DNA of 64,000 nucleotides from Myxococcales bacterium (GTDB lineage Bacteria; Myxococcota_A; Bradymonadia; UBA7976; UBA1532): positions 104,136 to 168,135 of the forward strand of contig JACKDN010000019.1 in NCBI GenBank assembly GCA_020633465.1, written 5' to 3'. Under the pieces are notes generated by a model. That model did no database searches and had not been told where the DNA came from. It worked only from the letters and a program-made list of their open reading frames with translations. This document shows positions 9,401 to 24,094 of the stretch, in pieces (within the stretch, counting starts at the first letter, position 1; every line of letters starts with the position of its first letter). A program made the translations under genes and the position numbers.

Positions 9401-9897
9401 CCGTCGATGTCCTCGAGCGTGGCCGGGTAGTTGCCGTTGCCCACGTCGAGGTACACCGGCTGGCCGAAGTCGGGCGAGGCGGGATCGATGTCGATCAGGT
9501 AGACGACGTCGTTGGCCAGGTTGTAGTCCGGGTCGCGGTGGCCGGCGAGGATGCTGCCGATGTCCAGCGGGCCGCTGAACGGGATGGTGATGGGCATGAA
9601 GACGCCCCAGCCGTCCATCTCGTCGATCAGCCGGCGGACCGTGCCCTCCATCTTCGTCGTGGCCACCATCGAGGCGTTGATGCGCCGGCCGGTGGCCGAC
9701 GTGGGATCGCGGCGCGTCGCGATGTCGTTGGGCAGCGGGATCTCGGGCAGCGGCTTGTGCAGGAAGTCGAACTTCACGGTCGTCGCGGCGGACGGCGCCT
9801 CGGCGATGCCCTCGGGCTCGTCGGACAGGCAGCCGGGCAGCAGGACGGCGGCGGCGAGCGCGGCGGTCAGGATGCGGTTCGTCCGGGTGCGCATCAT
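6496..9897 (-). CDS. Large alpha/beta-hydrolase lipoprotein with EF-hand/TSP3-like calcium loops
   Basis: 1133 residues. Start ATG at 9897 has GAGGAG seven bases upstream and gives MMRTRTNRILTAALAAAVLL followed by PGC, a lipoprotein signal; the longer open frame upstream is coding shadow. An alpha/beta hydrolase core begins near residue 545 (VVLGHGYGSN), with the nucleophile elbow TGGSLGGIM near residue 705. Asp-rich loops typical of calcium sites interrupt it: DTNGNGALDPGEDTDADG near residue 180, DHNNDGTIDSAAD near 620, and DVDGDGKNE with DADGQVD just before the nucleophile. A Cys-rich segment lies near residues 420-500. It resembles surface lipase/esterase lipoproteins; the substrate is unknown. 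The barrel gene lies upstream, 11 bp away. Confidence 0.85.
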   Translation of the reverse strand: MMRTRTNRILTAALAAAVLLPGCLSDEPEGIAEAPSAATTVKFDFLHKPLPEIPLPNDIATRRDPTSATGRRINASMVATTKMEGTVRRLIDEMDGWGVFMPITIPFSGPLDIGSILAGHRDPDYNLANDVVYLIDIDPASPDFGQPVYLDVGNGNYPATLEDIDGYWKNDPRGWTLSILFDEADEDTNGNGALDPGEDTDADGVLDVPNYLPGKKPARDDLAGRADALMTFYERETNTLILRPMVPLRERTTYAVVVTRRLHDAQGRSVGSPFPGINHEAQNAALAPLPSVLPEGLRLQDVAFAFTFTTQSVESHFQAVRDGLYGYGVQGHLRDAFPAKLDALLPLKDPEHRKFVDDANLYILRSEDFIDAFRLIGQTFQGRDANSVATKALLEAQRYIDYHVVGSYTSPQLFERTRPCARACTALAECGLCMRDGDGACRTPIDCALNCEENTGRAVATCLLGVDSCEGEALNACTPSADAIGPDSSCLEGDCDLPFNDFLLGYNEQSWPADLDLVPVDARPETVYFWLTVPRKEISTLANGEPAPVVVLGHGYGSNRFTEVVGLGGHFARHGLATIAIDGVSHGLPIDDDIRMQARQLLGAAFGLNNFATAAFQDRGWDHNNDGTIDSAADFWTSYVFHTRDVVRQTALDYLQLIRILRSFDGVRRWDFDVDGDGKNELAGDFDADGQVDIGAGSLLAMTGGSLGGIMSIVVGGLEPEIDVIVPIAGGGGLSDIGNRSKQGGVREAVILRVMGPLYVGTIDGESGEMAIETIVPDLNDDATRPIATRTGIEPGDTMLVVNEANDERDCGYVDAEGRVRVGVASDVGDPTRIEFYAGDALVTGTADCALRPGATLRTTIDTQEIAYAFQGRQIEADTPLVALAEGLGEPRATPGLRRFLALGQMVMDPGDPAVYARHVQKEPLAFLSTEKTTGAHALIVTTTGDMNVPASSGLAAARSAGLLSWTEDDARFGVPPNTLLVQRYVAEAVHTLGRFHDAAGNPVHMDVENFGQGTDVFTTPRLNPPLRLGLDRKDRFGGVSGAIFPMGDPAGQHGFDFPGEMTDKVRRDCRNACPEGEDCGCDAKQTFDIGFFMFHMLGRYMSSGGSEMTTDLCMSRDDCDWLRPPPPRRKLR

Positions 9898-9908
9898 TGC
9901 GGTGCTCC

Positions 9909-11447
9909 TCACAGCCGGTAGCTCAGCAGGGCGCGGCCGCCCGTGACCGGACCGATGGTCTCGTCGTCGGCGTCGGCCAGCGCGTCGCCGGGCTGCAGCA
10001 CGCCGCCCTCGAGGCCCAGGGTCAGCTCGGTGCCGAAGGCGATCACGCGATAGCGCACGCCCAGGTCGAACTCGGTGCCCAGGTAGGCCCCCGGCTCGCC
10101 CCCGAAGGGGTTGGTGGGGCGGCCGCCCTGGAAGCGCGACTCGCGCGGATCGGCGTAGCTGACGTTGGTGAAGGCGACCAGCGGTCCGCCGTACACCTCG
10201 AGGCCCGCCACCGGCCGCCACCACGCGCGGGGGAAGAACGCCACGGTGTTGGTGACCGAGCCGCGGAACGGGTAGCGATCGAGATCCTCGCTGGGCACGC
10301 CGACCAGATCGGGATCGGCCGCGGTGACCGCCGAGCGCGCCGACGTCGTCGCCAGCACGTAGCGGTACAGCAGCAGGCCCATCTCGTAGTTGGGATCGGC
10401 CTTGAAGTTGTTCTGCGCGCCGTCATCGAAGTTGCGGTCGCCGCTGGCGTAGACGAAGTCGAGCACCGTGCCGAGGCCGCCGAAGTCGAAGCCCAGGCGC
10501 GCGGCGACCGCCATCTGCAGCACGTCGTGCTCGCTCTCCTCGGGCGTCGGCGCGAGCTCGGTGGTGCCCGTCACCACGGCCCACTCGAGCTCGGTGGTGT
10601 ACTTCACCTTGCCGCGGATGCGCCCGGTCCACTTGCCGTACAGGTCGATGGCCGCCACCTCGGTCTTCTGGCCGTCGGGGGCCTCCTGATCGCGGAACGC
10701 GGCGTACATGCCGATCGTGCGCGGCTTGCCGTGGTTCACCACCGCGGCGGCGATGAACTGCGTGGCCTCGTCGTCGCCGAGGATCACGTCGTCGCCCTGC
10801 ACCACGTCGTAGCCGAAGGTCAGCACGACGCGCCCGCGCGTCCACGGGCCGGTCGAGATCGTGCTGCGCAGCACGCGGTCGCCGCCGCGGGGATCGCCGA
10901 AGTACGCGCTGCCGGGGGTCCAGCCGTGGTCGCCGTCGTTGGCCAGCAGGCCCAGGCCCCAGTGGCTGGTCTGGAAGCCGCCGCTGAGCGTCACGAAGGG
11001 GCCCACCGTCAGCCGCCCGTACGCCTTGCGCAGCTGGGTGTCGGTGTCGCCCCCCAGGGCCGGATCGACCGCGCCGAAGTCGTCGGTGGCGCCGCCGGTG
11101 ACCTGGCCGGTCAGCAGGTCGTGCTCGTACTCCGCGTGGAAGAAGATGGGCGACAGCGTCTGCTCGGTGTCGAACAGCGCCCCCACGCGCAGCTGGGTGT
11201 CGAAGGCCGCGTCGGGCGCGTACTCCGTGCCCGCCGCGTCGGTGGTGAAGGCCTGGACGCCCTCGCTGCGCATCTTCGCCGACAGCGGCGCCGCGACGCG
11301 CATGGCGCCCGGGCGGAAGGTCAACAGCGGCTTGTATTCGCGGCTGTCGCCGGCCAGCACCTCGGCCTCGGCGGCGACGCCGTCGACCTCGGCCAGGGCG
11401 GTCGCCGGCAGCGCCGCGGCCAGGAGCAACGCGGTCCCACGTGTCAT
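9909..11447 (-). CDS. Outer-membrane beta-barrel protein (porin-like)
   Basis: 512 residues with a signal peptide (MTRGTALLLAAALPATALA). The rest alternates amphipathic strands rich in aromatic residues (FFHAEYEH, VVLTFGYDV, GVLQPGD) and ends GRALLSYRL, as expected of a barrel whose last strand closes the pore. No named porin family is recognised. The stop is 11 bp before the hydrolase lipoprotein start, so the two are probably expressed together. The upstream purine run GGGGGACC is a weak ribosome site. Confidence 0.75.
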   Translation of the reverse strand: MTRGTALLLAAALPATALAEVDGVAAEAEVLAGDSREYKPLLTFRPGAMRVAAPLSAKMRSEGVQAFTTDAAGTEYAPDAAFDTQLRVGALFDTEQTLSPIFFHAEYEHDLLTGQVTGGATDDFGAVDPALGGDTDTQLRKAYGRLTVGPFVTLSGGFQTSHWGLGLLANDGDHGWTPGSAYFGDPRGGDRVLRSTISTGPWTRGRVVLTFGYDVVQGDDVILGDDEATQFIAAAVVNHGKPRTIGMYAAFRDQEAPDGQKTEVAAIDLYGKWTGRIRGKVKYTTELEWAVVTGTTELAPTPEESEHDVLQMAVAARLGFDFGGLGTVLDFVYASGDRNFDDGAQNNFKADPNYEMGLLLYRYVLATTSARSAVTAADPDLVGVPSEDLDRYPFRGSVTNTVAFFPRAWWRPVAGLEVYGGPLVAFTNVSYADPRESRFQGGRPTNPFGGEPGAYLGTEFDLGVRYRVIAFGTELTLGLEGGVLQPGDALADADDETIGPVTGGRALLSYRL

Positions 11448-11533
11448 TTGATTGGTCCCCCACGGATCGAGCGGGGGGGAGCATAGACCATCGCGGCGCG
11501 GGCGACCACGCCGAGTGTGGCGTCAGCGCGGGG

Positions 11534-12982
11534 TCAGAGCGCCTCGAGGATCGCGTCGAGCAGCGCCACGCCGTAGCCCGTGCCCAGCTCGCCGTCGCCC
11601 GACGGGCCGGCGATGTCGAGGTGCAGCCACCGCCCCTCGAAGTCGACGAGGTGCTCGGCGACGAACTGCGCCGCGCAGCTCGACTGCGCGTTCATGCGGT
11701 CCTTCACCGAGTTCTTCAGATCGGCGACCTTGCTCTTGAACTCCTTGCGGAAGAACTCGGGGCAGTAGGGCAGGGGGTGCACCAGGTCGCCGGTGCGGCG
11801 GCCCTGCTTCACCGCGAGCGCCTCGAGCGCGTCGTCGTTGCTGACCGCGGCCGCGTGGCGATGCCCGGTGGCGATCAGCTGGGCGCCGGTCAGCGTGGCG
11901 ACGTCGATCACCACGTCCGGGCGCAGGTGCCGCGTCGCGTAGGCGACGCCGTCGCCCAGCACCAGGCGCCCCTCGGCGTCGGTGTTGTTCACCTCGACCG
12001 TCTTGCCCGAGTACAGCGTGAGGATGTCGTCGGGCCGGGTGGACTCGGGGCCGACGCTGTTCTCGGCCAGGCACAGCAGCGCGTACACCCGGTGCCGCGT
12101 GCCCCGCTGCACCGCGGCGGTGAAGGCGCCCAGCACGGCGGCCGCGCCGCCCATGTCGCCCTTCATGCCGGGCATGTGGTCCTTGCCTTTGATCGACAGG
12201 CCGCCCGTGTCGTAGACGATGCCCTTGCCCACCAGGCACACCGTGCGGCTGTCGCCGTCCACCTCGGCCGGCGTGTGCTCGAGGATGACCAGGGCGGGCC
12301 CGTGCGTCGCGGCCTTGCCCACGCCCCACAGGCCGCCGAAGCCGCCGGCGCCCAGCTCCTCGCCCTCGAGCACCGTGATCTCGGCGTCGAGGTGCGCGGC
12401 GGTGTCGCGCGCCACGTCGACGAAGACGGCGGTGTTCAGCTCGCTGGGGGGCATGTCCACCAGCCGCGCGGCGCCGCGCACGGCCTCGGCGGTGCGCGCG
12501 ACGCGCTCGAGGTCGACCGCGCCGTCGGTCAGCAGGGCCACGCGCACCGCGCGCTCCTTCTGGGCGCCGCTCTTGCGCTGATAGGCCGGCAGCGCGCGCG
12601 CCACGGCGCAGCCGGCGGCCATCGCGTGATCGGCGTCGTCGAGCGCCAGCAGCACCGTCGCCGTGCCCTCGCCGGGCGCCTGACCGGCCACCAGCGCGCT
12701 GATGGCGTGCGGGCGCGCCGGGCTGTTGTGCCGCGAGCACGCCTCGGGCAGGACGCAGGCGATCACCCGCTGCGGGGCGCGGGCGCCGAAGGTGCAGCTG
12801 GCGCCGCCGGCGTCGCCGGGGGCCGCGGCCTCGAGCATCGCGTCCCACACCTCGGCGACGTCGCCGGGCAGGTGGCCCAGCACGTCGGCCCGACGCAGGC
12901 GCTCGGCGCGGCCGATGATCAGAAGACAGCGGGGCTCGCCGGCGGCGGCCTCGGGCGGGACGAACTCGAGTCGGGTACGCAT
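11534..12982 (-). CDS. M17 leucyl aminopeptidase family protein (NPEPL1-like)
   Basis: 482 residues, cytoplasmic. The peptidase domain shows the two-metal active site: GKGIVYDTGGLSIK near residues 247-260 followed by KGDMGGAAAVL, and the family signature NNTDAEGRL near 330. The wording GKDHMPGMKGDMGG and the ending CAAQFVAEHL are closer to the NPEPL1 branch than to classical PepA. It removes N-terminal residues from peptides. The ATG at 12982 is preceded by TAGGTT at 12989-12994 and TTGAAA at 13012-13017 with no Shine-Dalgarno, so the mRNA is probably leaderless. Divergent from the M74 gene. Confidence 0.95.
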   Translation of the reverse strand: MRTRLEFVPPEAAAGEPRCLLIIGRAERLRRADVLGHLPGDVAEVWDAMLEAAAPGDAGGASCTFGARAPQRVIACVLPEACSRHNSPARPHAISALVAGQAPGEGTATVLLALDDADHAMAAGCAVARALPAYQRKSGAQKERAVRVALLTDGAVDLERVARTAEAVRGAARLVDMPPSELNTAVFVDVARDTAAHLDAEITVLEGEELGAGGFGGLWGVGKAATHGPALVILEHTPAEVDGDSRTVCLVGKGIVYDTGGLSIKGKDHMPGMKGDMGGAAAVLGAFTAAVQRGTRHRVYALLCLAENSVGPESTRPDDILTLYSGKTVEVNNTDAEGRLVLGDGVAYATRHLRPDVVIDVATLTGAQLIATGHRHAAAVSNDDALEALAVKQGRRTGDLVHPLPYCPEFFRKEFKSKVADLKNSVKDRMNAQSSCAAQFVAEHLVDFEGRWLHLDIAGPSGDGELGTGYGVALLDAILEAL

Positions 12983-13078
12983 GGGCGCAACCTACGCGGG
13001 GCCTCGGACGCTTTCAACCCGCCTCGAGCCCTCGGTGGGCGTCGCGCCGAGGCGTGCGCGTGCGCTATGACGGAGGGC

Positions 13079-13990
13079 ATGCGCGCACACCCGACGTCGA
13101 CCTCGATGCTGATGGCCGCCACGCTGCTGCTGGCCGGCGAGGCGCTGGCCGGGCCGGCGGGCTGGGCGGCGTTCCGGTCGCCCGCGTCGGGCCGCGCCGA
13201 GGCCATCGGCGGCTACGCGGGCGGCTGCCTCGTCGGCGCCGTGGCGCTGCCCGAGTCCGGGCCGGGCTTCACGTCGATCCGTCGCCACCGGCACCGCTTC
13301 TTCGGGCACCCGGCGCTGGCCGAGTTCGTCGAGCGCTTCGGCGAGGCGGTCGTGGCCGCGGGGCTCGATCCCGTGCTGGTGGGCGATCTGTCGCAGCCGC
13401 GCGGGGGTCGCATGCCCTCGGGGCATCGCAGCCACCAGGTGGGGCTGGACGCCGACGTGTGGTTCGGGCGGCCGGCGCCGAAGAAGCGGGCGCGCGACGG
13501 GAACTTCCCGACGCTGGTGGACGCCCGGCGCGAGCGCGTCGATCGAACGACGTTCGGGCCGCGACACGTGAAGCTGCTGCGCATGGCCGCCGAGGACGAC
13601 GCGGTGGCGCGCATCTTCGTGAACTGGGTGATCAAGAAGGAGCTGTGCGCGACGGTCGAGGGCGACCGCCGCTGGCTGCGCAAGGTGCGCCCCTGGTTCG
13701 GCCACGATCGGCACTTCCACGTGCGGCTCGAGTGCCCCGAGGGCAGCCCCGAGTGCGCCTCGCAGGCGCCGATCCCGCCCGGGGACGGGTGCGGGCAGGA
13801 GACCTGGTTCTCGCGGGCCGAGGTGCTGGCGCGCAAGAAGGCCGCCGCCACCGCGAAGCCGCGGGCCCGGGGCGCGCGGCCGGGGCTGCCGCTGCGGTGC
13901 CGGCAGCTGCTGGCCGAGGGCGGCGGCGGCGGGAAGGCGAAGAAGGCTCGCGCGCGGGGCAAGGCGCGCCGCCCGCCCCCGCCGAAGTAG
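13079..13990 (+). CDS. mepA: Penicillin-insensitive murein endopeptidase (M74, MepA-like)
   Basis: About 303 residues. Periplasmic zinc peptidase that cuts peptide cross-links in peptidoglycan. The M74 signature is clear: PSGHRSHQVGLDADVWF near residue 110 with zinc-binding His and Asp, and a later HDRHFHVRL supplying the third ligand. A signal peptide ends at ALA after about 24 residues. The start could also be ATG 13067, four codons earlier; I prefer 13079 because the leader then begins MRAHPTSTS and a -10-like TATGAC ends seven bases before it. The C-terminal tail of about 60 residues is Lys/Arg/Pro-rich (KKARARGKARRPPPPK) and is not part of the family domain; it could bind anionic wall polymers. 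Confidence 0.9.
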   Translation: MRAHPTSTSMLMAATLLLAGEALAGPAGWAAFRSPASGRAEAIGGYAGGCLVGAVALPESGPGFTSIRRHRHRFFGHPALAEFVERFGEAVVAAGLDPVLVGDLSQPRGGRMPSGHRSHQVGLDADVWFGRPAPKKRARDGNFPTLVDARRERVDRTTFGPRHVKLLRMAAEDDAVARIFVNWVIKKELCATVEGDRRWLRKVRPWFGHDRHFHVRLECPEGSPECASQAPIPPGDGCGQETWFSRAEVLARKKAAATAKPRARGARPGLPLRCRQLLAEGGGGGKAKKARARGKARRPPPPK

Positions 13991-14066
13991 GGCCGGCGGC
14001 GGGCCGAGGCGAAGGCAGCGCGGTGGGTTCGGCGGGCCGCGCCGGGCGAGGCGCGTGGGGGTCGGC

Positions 14067-15977
14067 ATGAGAACGGTGTTCGTGTTGTGCCTGGCGGCGC
14101 TGAGCGCGGCGGGCTGCGACGACGGGGCGGCGGGGAACGGGGCGTCCGGGACGACCGACGCGGTGATCCGACCGGACGTGGCCGTGGGCGACGCGCGGGC
14201 GGCCGACGCCGCGCCACGCGATGCCCTGGCCGAGGCCGGCGCCGCCGACGCGTCCCGACGGCGCGACGCGGGGCCGGCCGACGCGGGGCGCCGCGACGGG
14301 GCGCCGCCGGACGCCCTGTCGCCCGACGCCGATCCAGTCGACGCCGATCCAGCCGACGCCGCCGCGCCCGACGCCGAGCCGCCGGACGCCGGCGCGCCGC
14401 CCGACTGCCCGGCGCGCACGGCGCCGGACTACGCCTGCGACGTCGCCGATCCGCGGGGCACCTGCCCCGGCGGCATCTGCCTGTTCGGGGCCTGCATCGG
14501 GCCCGTCGTGGACGCGGCGCGCTGGGACGCCTGCGGCGACGGCGTCTGCGACGCCTGCGAGGGTGGCGGCTGCCCGGTCGACTGCGGGCCCGCCCCGCCG
14601 CCGCTCCCGCCCCGCCGCTACGACGCCTTCGAACAGACGATCACCGTTCAGGTGCACGGCTTCAGCGCGGTGAACGACGCCGAGTTCGACGACACGGTGT
14701 ACGGCGCGGCGCGCAGCGCCGGGGGGCAAGGACGCGCGCTGAGGCTGTTCCGGCCCGATCTCGTCGACGGCGAGGCGCACCCCGAGGCGCCCGACCAGCT
14801 GATCGGCGTCGAATACTACGGCCGCCAGCCGCCCGACTGGATGACGCCCGACCAGATCGCGGCGGTCGACGCCTTCGATCCCGCCACCCACGAGGCGCTG
14901 CCGCGCTACGCCCACATCGTCGCGTTCTTCGTGCGGCATCGCATGGCGCTGTCGGGCGCCCGCTACGTGAACTTCGTGTGTCACTCGATGGGTTGCCACG
15001 TCATCCGCTACCTGCTCGAGCACGACCTCGAGGGGCTGGCCAGCGACGGCGTCGTGGCGCGGTGGTACACGGTGGCCGGCGTGCTGGCCGGGGCCCGGCT
15101 GGCGCGGCTGTTCGACAACCCCACGATCCGCGACGCGGCGACGCTGCTGGCGCTGAACACGAGCGATTTCGTGCACATGCACCCGGACTACGTGGTCGAC
15201 AACGCGGCCGTCTGGGATCACCGGCCGCGCGAGGCCAACAGCCCCCTGCTGGCGGGCATCCTGATGCACCACACCGTGGGGACCGATCCGCGGGTGTCCG
15301 AGACGGCGAACATCGTTCGGCTGCTGGATCTGAACAACCCGGGCGACGAGCCCAACGATGGCATCATGTACACCCTCGACGAGTTCTTCCACGACCAGGC
15401 CGCCGAGGGGCGCTTCGTGGCGGCGGACGGTCGGCGGCTGCGGCCGACGCGCAGCCACCAGCACCTGGACCACTTCCTCATCAGCGACTCCGAGGCCACC
15501 GGGGCGCTGGGCGCGGCGGCCCTGTTCGGCGGGCGCAAGGTGTACCTGACGCTCGAGCGCGTCGAACTGCTCGACGACCGCGAGCAGGACGACGCCTTCG
15601 ACTTCTCCGAAGAGGGCCAGCCCCCGGCCGAGCTGGCGGTCGAGGTCGAGGTCGCCTTCGACGGCGTGCGGGTGCACCAGCAGCACCTCGAGGATCGCTC
15701 GCCGGAGCTCGCGCGGATGGCCGAGGGCGAGGATCGCGTGCTCGACCTGCGGGTGTTCGAGGGGCCGGTGCCCGACGACCTCGACGCGCTCGACGTGCAC
15801 CTCGAGCTGCTCGAGGTGGACGCCTACCCCCGCTTCGGGGTGCTGGAGTCACTGTTCGACGCACACGAGCGGCTGGTCGACTTCCGTGGGTCGGTGGCAT
15901 TGCGCGACGACACGCTGATGCTCGAGAGCCAGTTCGTGCGGGCCGAGATCTCGGTGCGGGTGGTGCCCCTCTACTGA
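14067..15977 (+). CDS. Lipase-like alpha/beta-hydrolase lipoprotein with Asp-Ala linker
   Basis: 636 residues. ATG 14067 gives MRTVFVLCLAALSAAGCDDG with lipobox SAAGC; the in-frame GTG at 14055 is a less likely start. Residues about 30-120 are a linker of Asp-Ala/Pro-Asp-Ala units. A Cys-rich knot follows (CGDGVCDACEGG). The hydrolase domain begins TITVQVHGFSAVNDAEF and carries the nucleophile motif FVCHSMGCH near residue 305 (GxSxG with Cys at the first position), resembling triacylglycerol lipases of the EstA/LipA type. The C-terminal 150 residues are beta-rich. Substrate unknown; probably displayed on the cell surface. Confidence 0.85.
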   Translation: MRTVFVLCLAALSAAGCDDGAAGNGASGTTDAVIRPDVAVGDARAADAAPRDALAEAGAADASRRRDAGPADAGRRDGAPPDALSPDADPVDADPADAAAPDAEPPDAGAPPDCPARTAPDYACDVADPRGTCPGGICLFGACIGPVVDAARWDACGDGVCDACEGGGCPVDCGPAPPPLPPRRYDAFEQTITVQVHGFSAVNDAEFDDTVYGAARSAGGQGRALRLFRPDLVDGEAHPEAPDQLIGVEYYGRQPPDWMTPDQIAAVDAFDPATHEALPRYAHIVAFFVRHRMALSGARYVNFVCHSMGCHVIRYLLEHDLEGLASDGVVARWYTVAGVLAGARLARLFDNPTIRDAATLLALNTSDFVHMHPDYVVDNAAVWDHRPREANSPLLAGILMHHTVGTDPRVSETANIVRLLDLNNPGDEPNDGIMYTLDEFFHDQAAEGRFVAADGRRLRPTRSHQHLDHFLISDSEATGALGAAALFGGRKVYLTLERVELLDDREQDDAFDFSEEGQPPAELAVEVEVAFDGVRVHQQHLEDRSPELARMAEGEDRVLDLRVFEGPVPDDLDALDVHLELLEVDAYPRFGVLESLFDAHERLVDFRGSVALRDDTLMLESQFVRAEISVRVVPLY

Positions 15978-16053
15978 GGGTCTCGGCGCGCTCGCGGCCC
16001 ACCCCCGGGCTCGCGGTCAGCTTCGTTTTTCTCGGTGCGACCCTGTATGCCCG

Positions 16054-16082
16054 TTGACTACACTTGCCAACCCTGCGTAAAT
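16054..16082 (+). promoter_or_regulatory. Candidate promoter for the TSP3 giant gene
   Basis: TTGACT (16054-16059) and GTAAAT (16077-16082) are separated by 17 bp in the only AT-richer patch of this gap, about 105 bp before the start codon. The -10 match is weak (3 of 6). The rest of the 211-bp gap shows no gene. Confidence 0.35.
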
Positions 16083-16188
16083 GCCCGCTTATGCGGCCAC
16101 TGCGCGGGTTTGCCGTGCGCGAAAGCAGCGACGGCGCTGCTTTCCTGGTAGGGTGACCCAGCCGCGAACGTCCAGGTCGGGGGACTCG

Positions 16189-21843
<5,655 letters not shown>

Positions 21844-24094
21844 CGGGCCAGGAGGACGGCGACGAGGACGGCCTCGGCGACGTCTGCGACAACTGGCGAC
21901 GCCGAACCCGGATCAGGCGGACGAGGACGAGGACGGCGTCGGCGACGCTCTGCGACGCGCTGCCCCGAGGGCAGCGCCGGCGACGGCGACGGGGCACCCT
22001 GACGCCTGCGACAACCGCCCGGACGTGGCGAACCCCGATCAGGCCGATATGGACCTCGACGGCGACGGTCAGGGCGACGTCTGCGACAGCTGCCCCGAGG
22101 GCAGCGTGGACGGCGACGGCGACCGGCATCGGACGGACGCCTGCGACTGCCCGGGGGTGGCGAACCCGACCAACTGCGGACGGCGACGGCGAACCCGGGG
22201 CACCAGGCGGACGACCGACGGACGTCGGCGACGGCGATGGGCGACGGCGACGCCTGCGACGACGCGTGCCCGAGGGCAGCGTGGACGGCGACGGCGACGG
22301 ACGACGCCTGCGACAACTGCCCCCGGCGTCGCGAACCCCGACCAGGCCGATAGCGACGACGGACGGCGACGTCTGCGACGCTGCCCCTGGCAGGAGGATC
22401 GCGACGGCGACGGCAGCCCGACGCCTGCGACCAACTGGACGTGGCGGACGACCAGACCGACCGACGGCGACGGGCTGGCGACGCCTGCGACGTCTGCGCC
22501 TGCGACGAACGCTGCCCGGACGTGGCGGACGATCAGACCGACCCGACGGACGGCGACGGCTGTCAGACCGCAACGGGCCGAGGACGCCTGCGACCGCGAC
22601 AACGGAGGCGAGGGCGACAGCGGCGACGGCGACGGGCGACGGCGACGGCGACGGGGCGACGCCTGCGACAACTGCCCGGGACGCCGAACCCCGACCAGGC
22701 CGACCGGACGAGGACGGCGTCGGCGACGTCTGCGACGCTGCCCCGAGGGCAGCGAGGACGGCGACGGCGACGGCATCCCTGACGTCTGCGACAACTGCCC
22801 GGCGGTCGCGAACCCCGACCAGACCGACACGGACGAGGACGGCGTCGGCGACGTCTGCGACAGCTGCCCCGAGGGCAGCGTGGACGGCGACGGCGACGGC
22901 ATCCCCGACGCTTGCGACAACTGCCCCGGCGTGGCCAACCCCGATCAGGGATATGGACGACGGATCGGCGACGTCTGCGACAGCTGCCCCGAGGATCGCG
23001 ACGGTGAGCGGCACGCCGGACGCCTGCGACCTGTGCCCGGACGTGGCGGACGATCAGACCGACTCGGACGGCGACGGGCTGGGCGACGCCTGCGACCTGT
23101 GCCCCGAGGTGGCCGATCCGACGAACGCGGACAGCGACGGCGACGGGGTGGGCGACGCCTGCGACAACTGCCCGGATGTGCCGAACGGCTACGAGTTCGA
23201 CCCGACGGGCGGCGAGGGCGGCACGCTGACGGGCCAGGAGGACGGCGACGAGGACGGCCTCGGCGACGTCTGCGACAACTGCCCCGAGACGCCGAACCCG
23301 GATCAGGCGGACGAGGACGAGGACGGCGTCGGCGACGTCTGCGACGCGTGCCCCGAGGGCAGCGAGGATCGCGACGGCGACGGGTACCCCGACGCCTGCG
23401 ACAACTGCCCGGACGTGGCGAACCCGGACCAGACGGACACGGACGGCGATGGTCAGGGCGACGCCTGCGACGCGTGCCCCGAGGGCAGCGTGGACGGCGA
23501 CGGCGACGGCATCCCGGACGCCTGCGACAACTGCCCGGGGGTGGCGAACCCGGACCAGACGGACACGGACGGTGACGGTCAGGGCGACGCTTGCGACGCG
23601 TGCCCCGAGGGCAGCGAGGACGGCGACGGCGACGGGCACCCCGACGCCTGCGACAACTGCCCGGACGTGGCGAACCCGGACCAGGCGGACGAGGACGGCG
23701 ACGGCGTCGGCGACGTCTGCGACAACTGCCCCGAGGACGAGAACCCGGGCCAGGAAGACGAGGACGAGGACGGCTTCGGCGACGCGTGCGACGTGTGCCC
23801 GGGGCCGACGGACGACACCGACGAGGACGGTGTGCCCGACGCCTGCGACAACTGCCCCGACGTGCCGAACCCGGATCAGACGGACACGGACGAGGACGGT
23901 GTGGGCGACGCGTGCGAGCCGGTCTGCGAGGGACCGGACAAGGACGGCGACGGCTTCCCGGACGTCTGCGACAACTGCCCCGACGTGCCGAACCCGGATC
24001 AGACGGACACGGACGAGGACGGTGTGGGCGACGCGTGCGAGCCGGTCTGCGAGGGGCCGGACAAGGACGGCGACGGCTACCCGGACGTCTGCGA

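Noticed and set aside
14055..14066. GTG start for the lipase-like lipoprotein
   Set aside because: ATG 14067 begins a standard lipoprotein signal peptide; the upstream codons add nothing to it.
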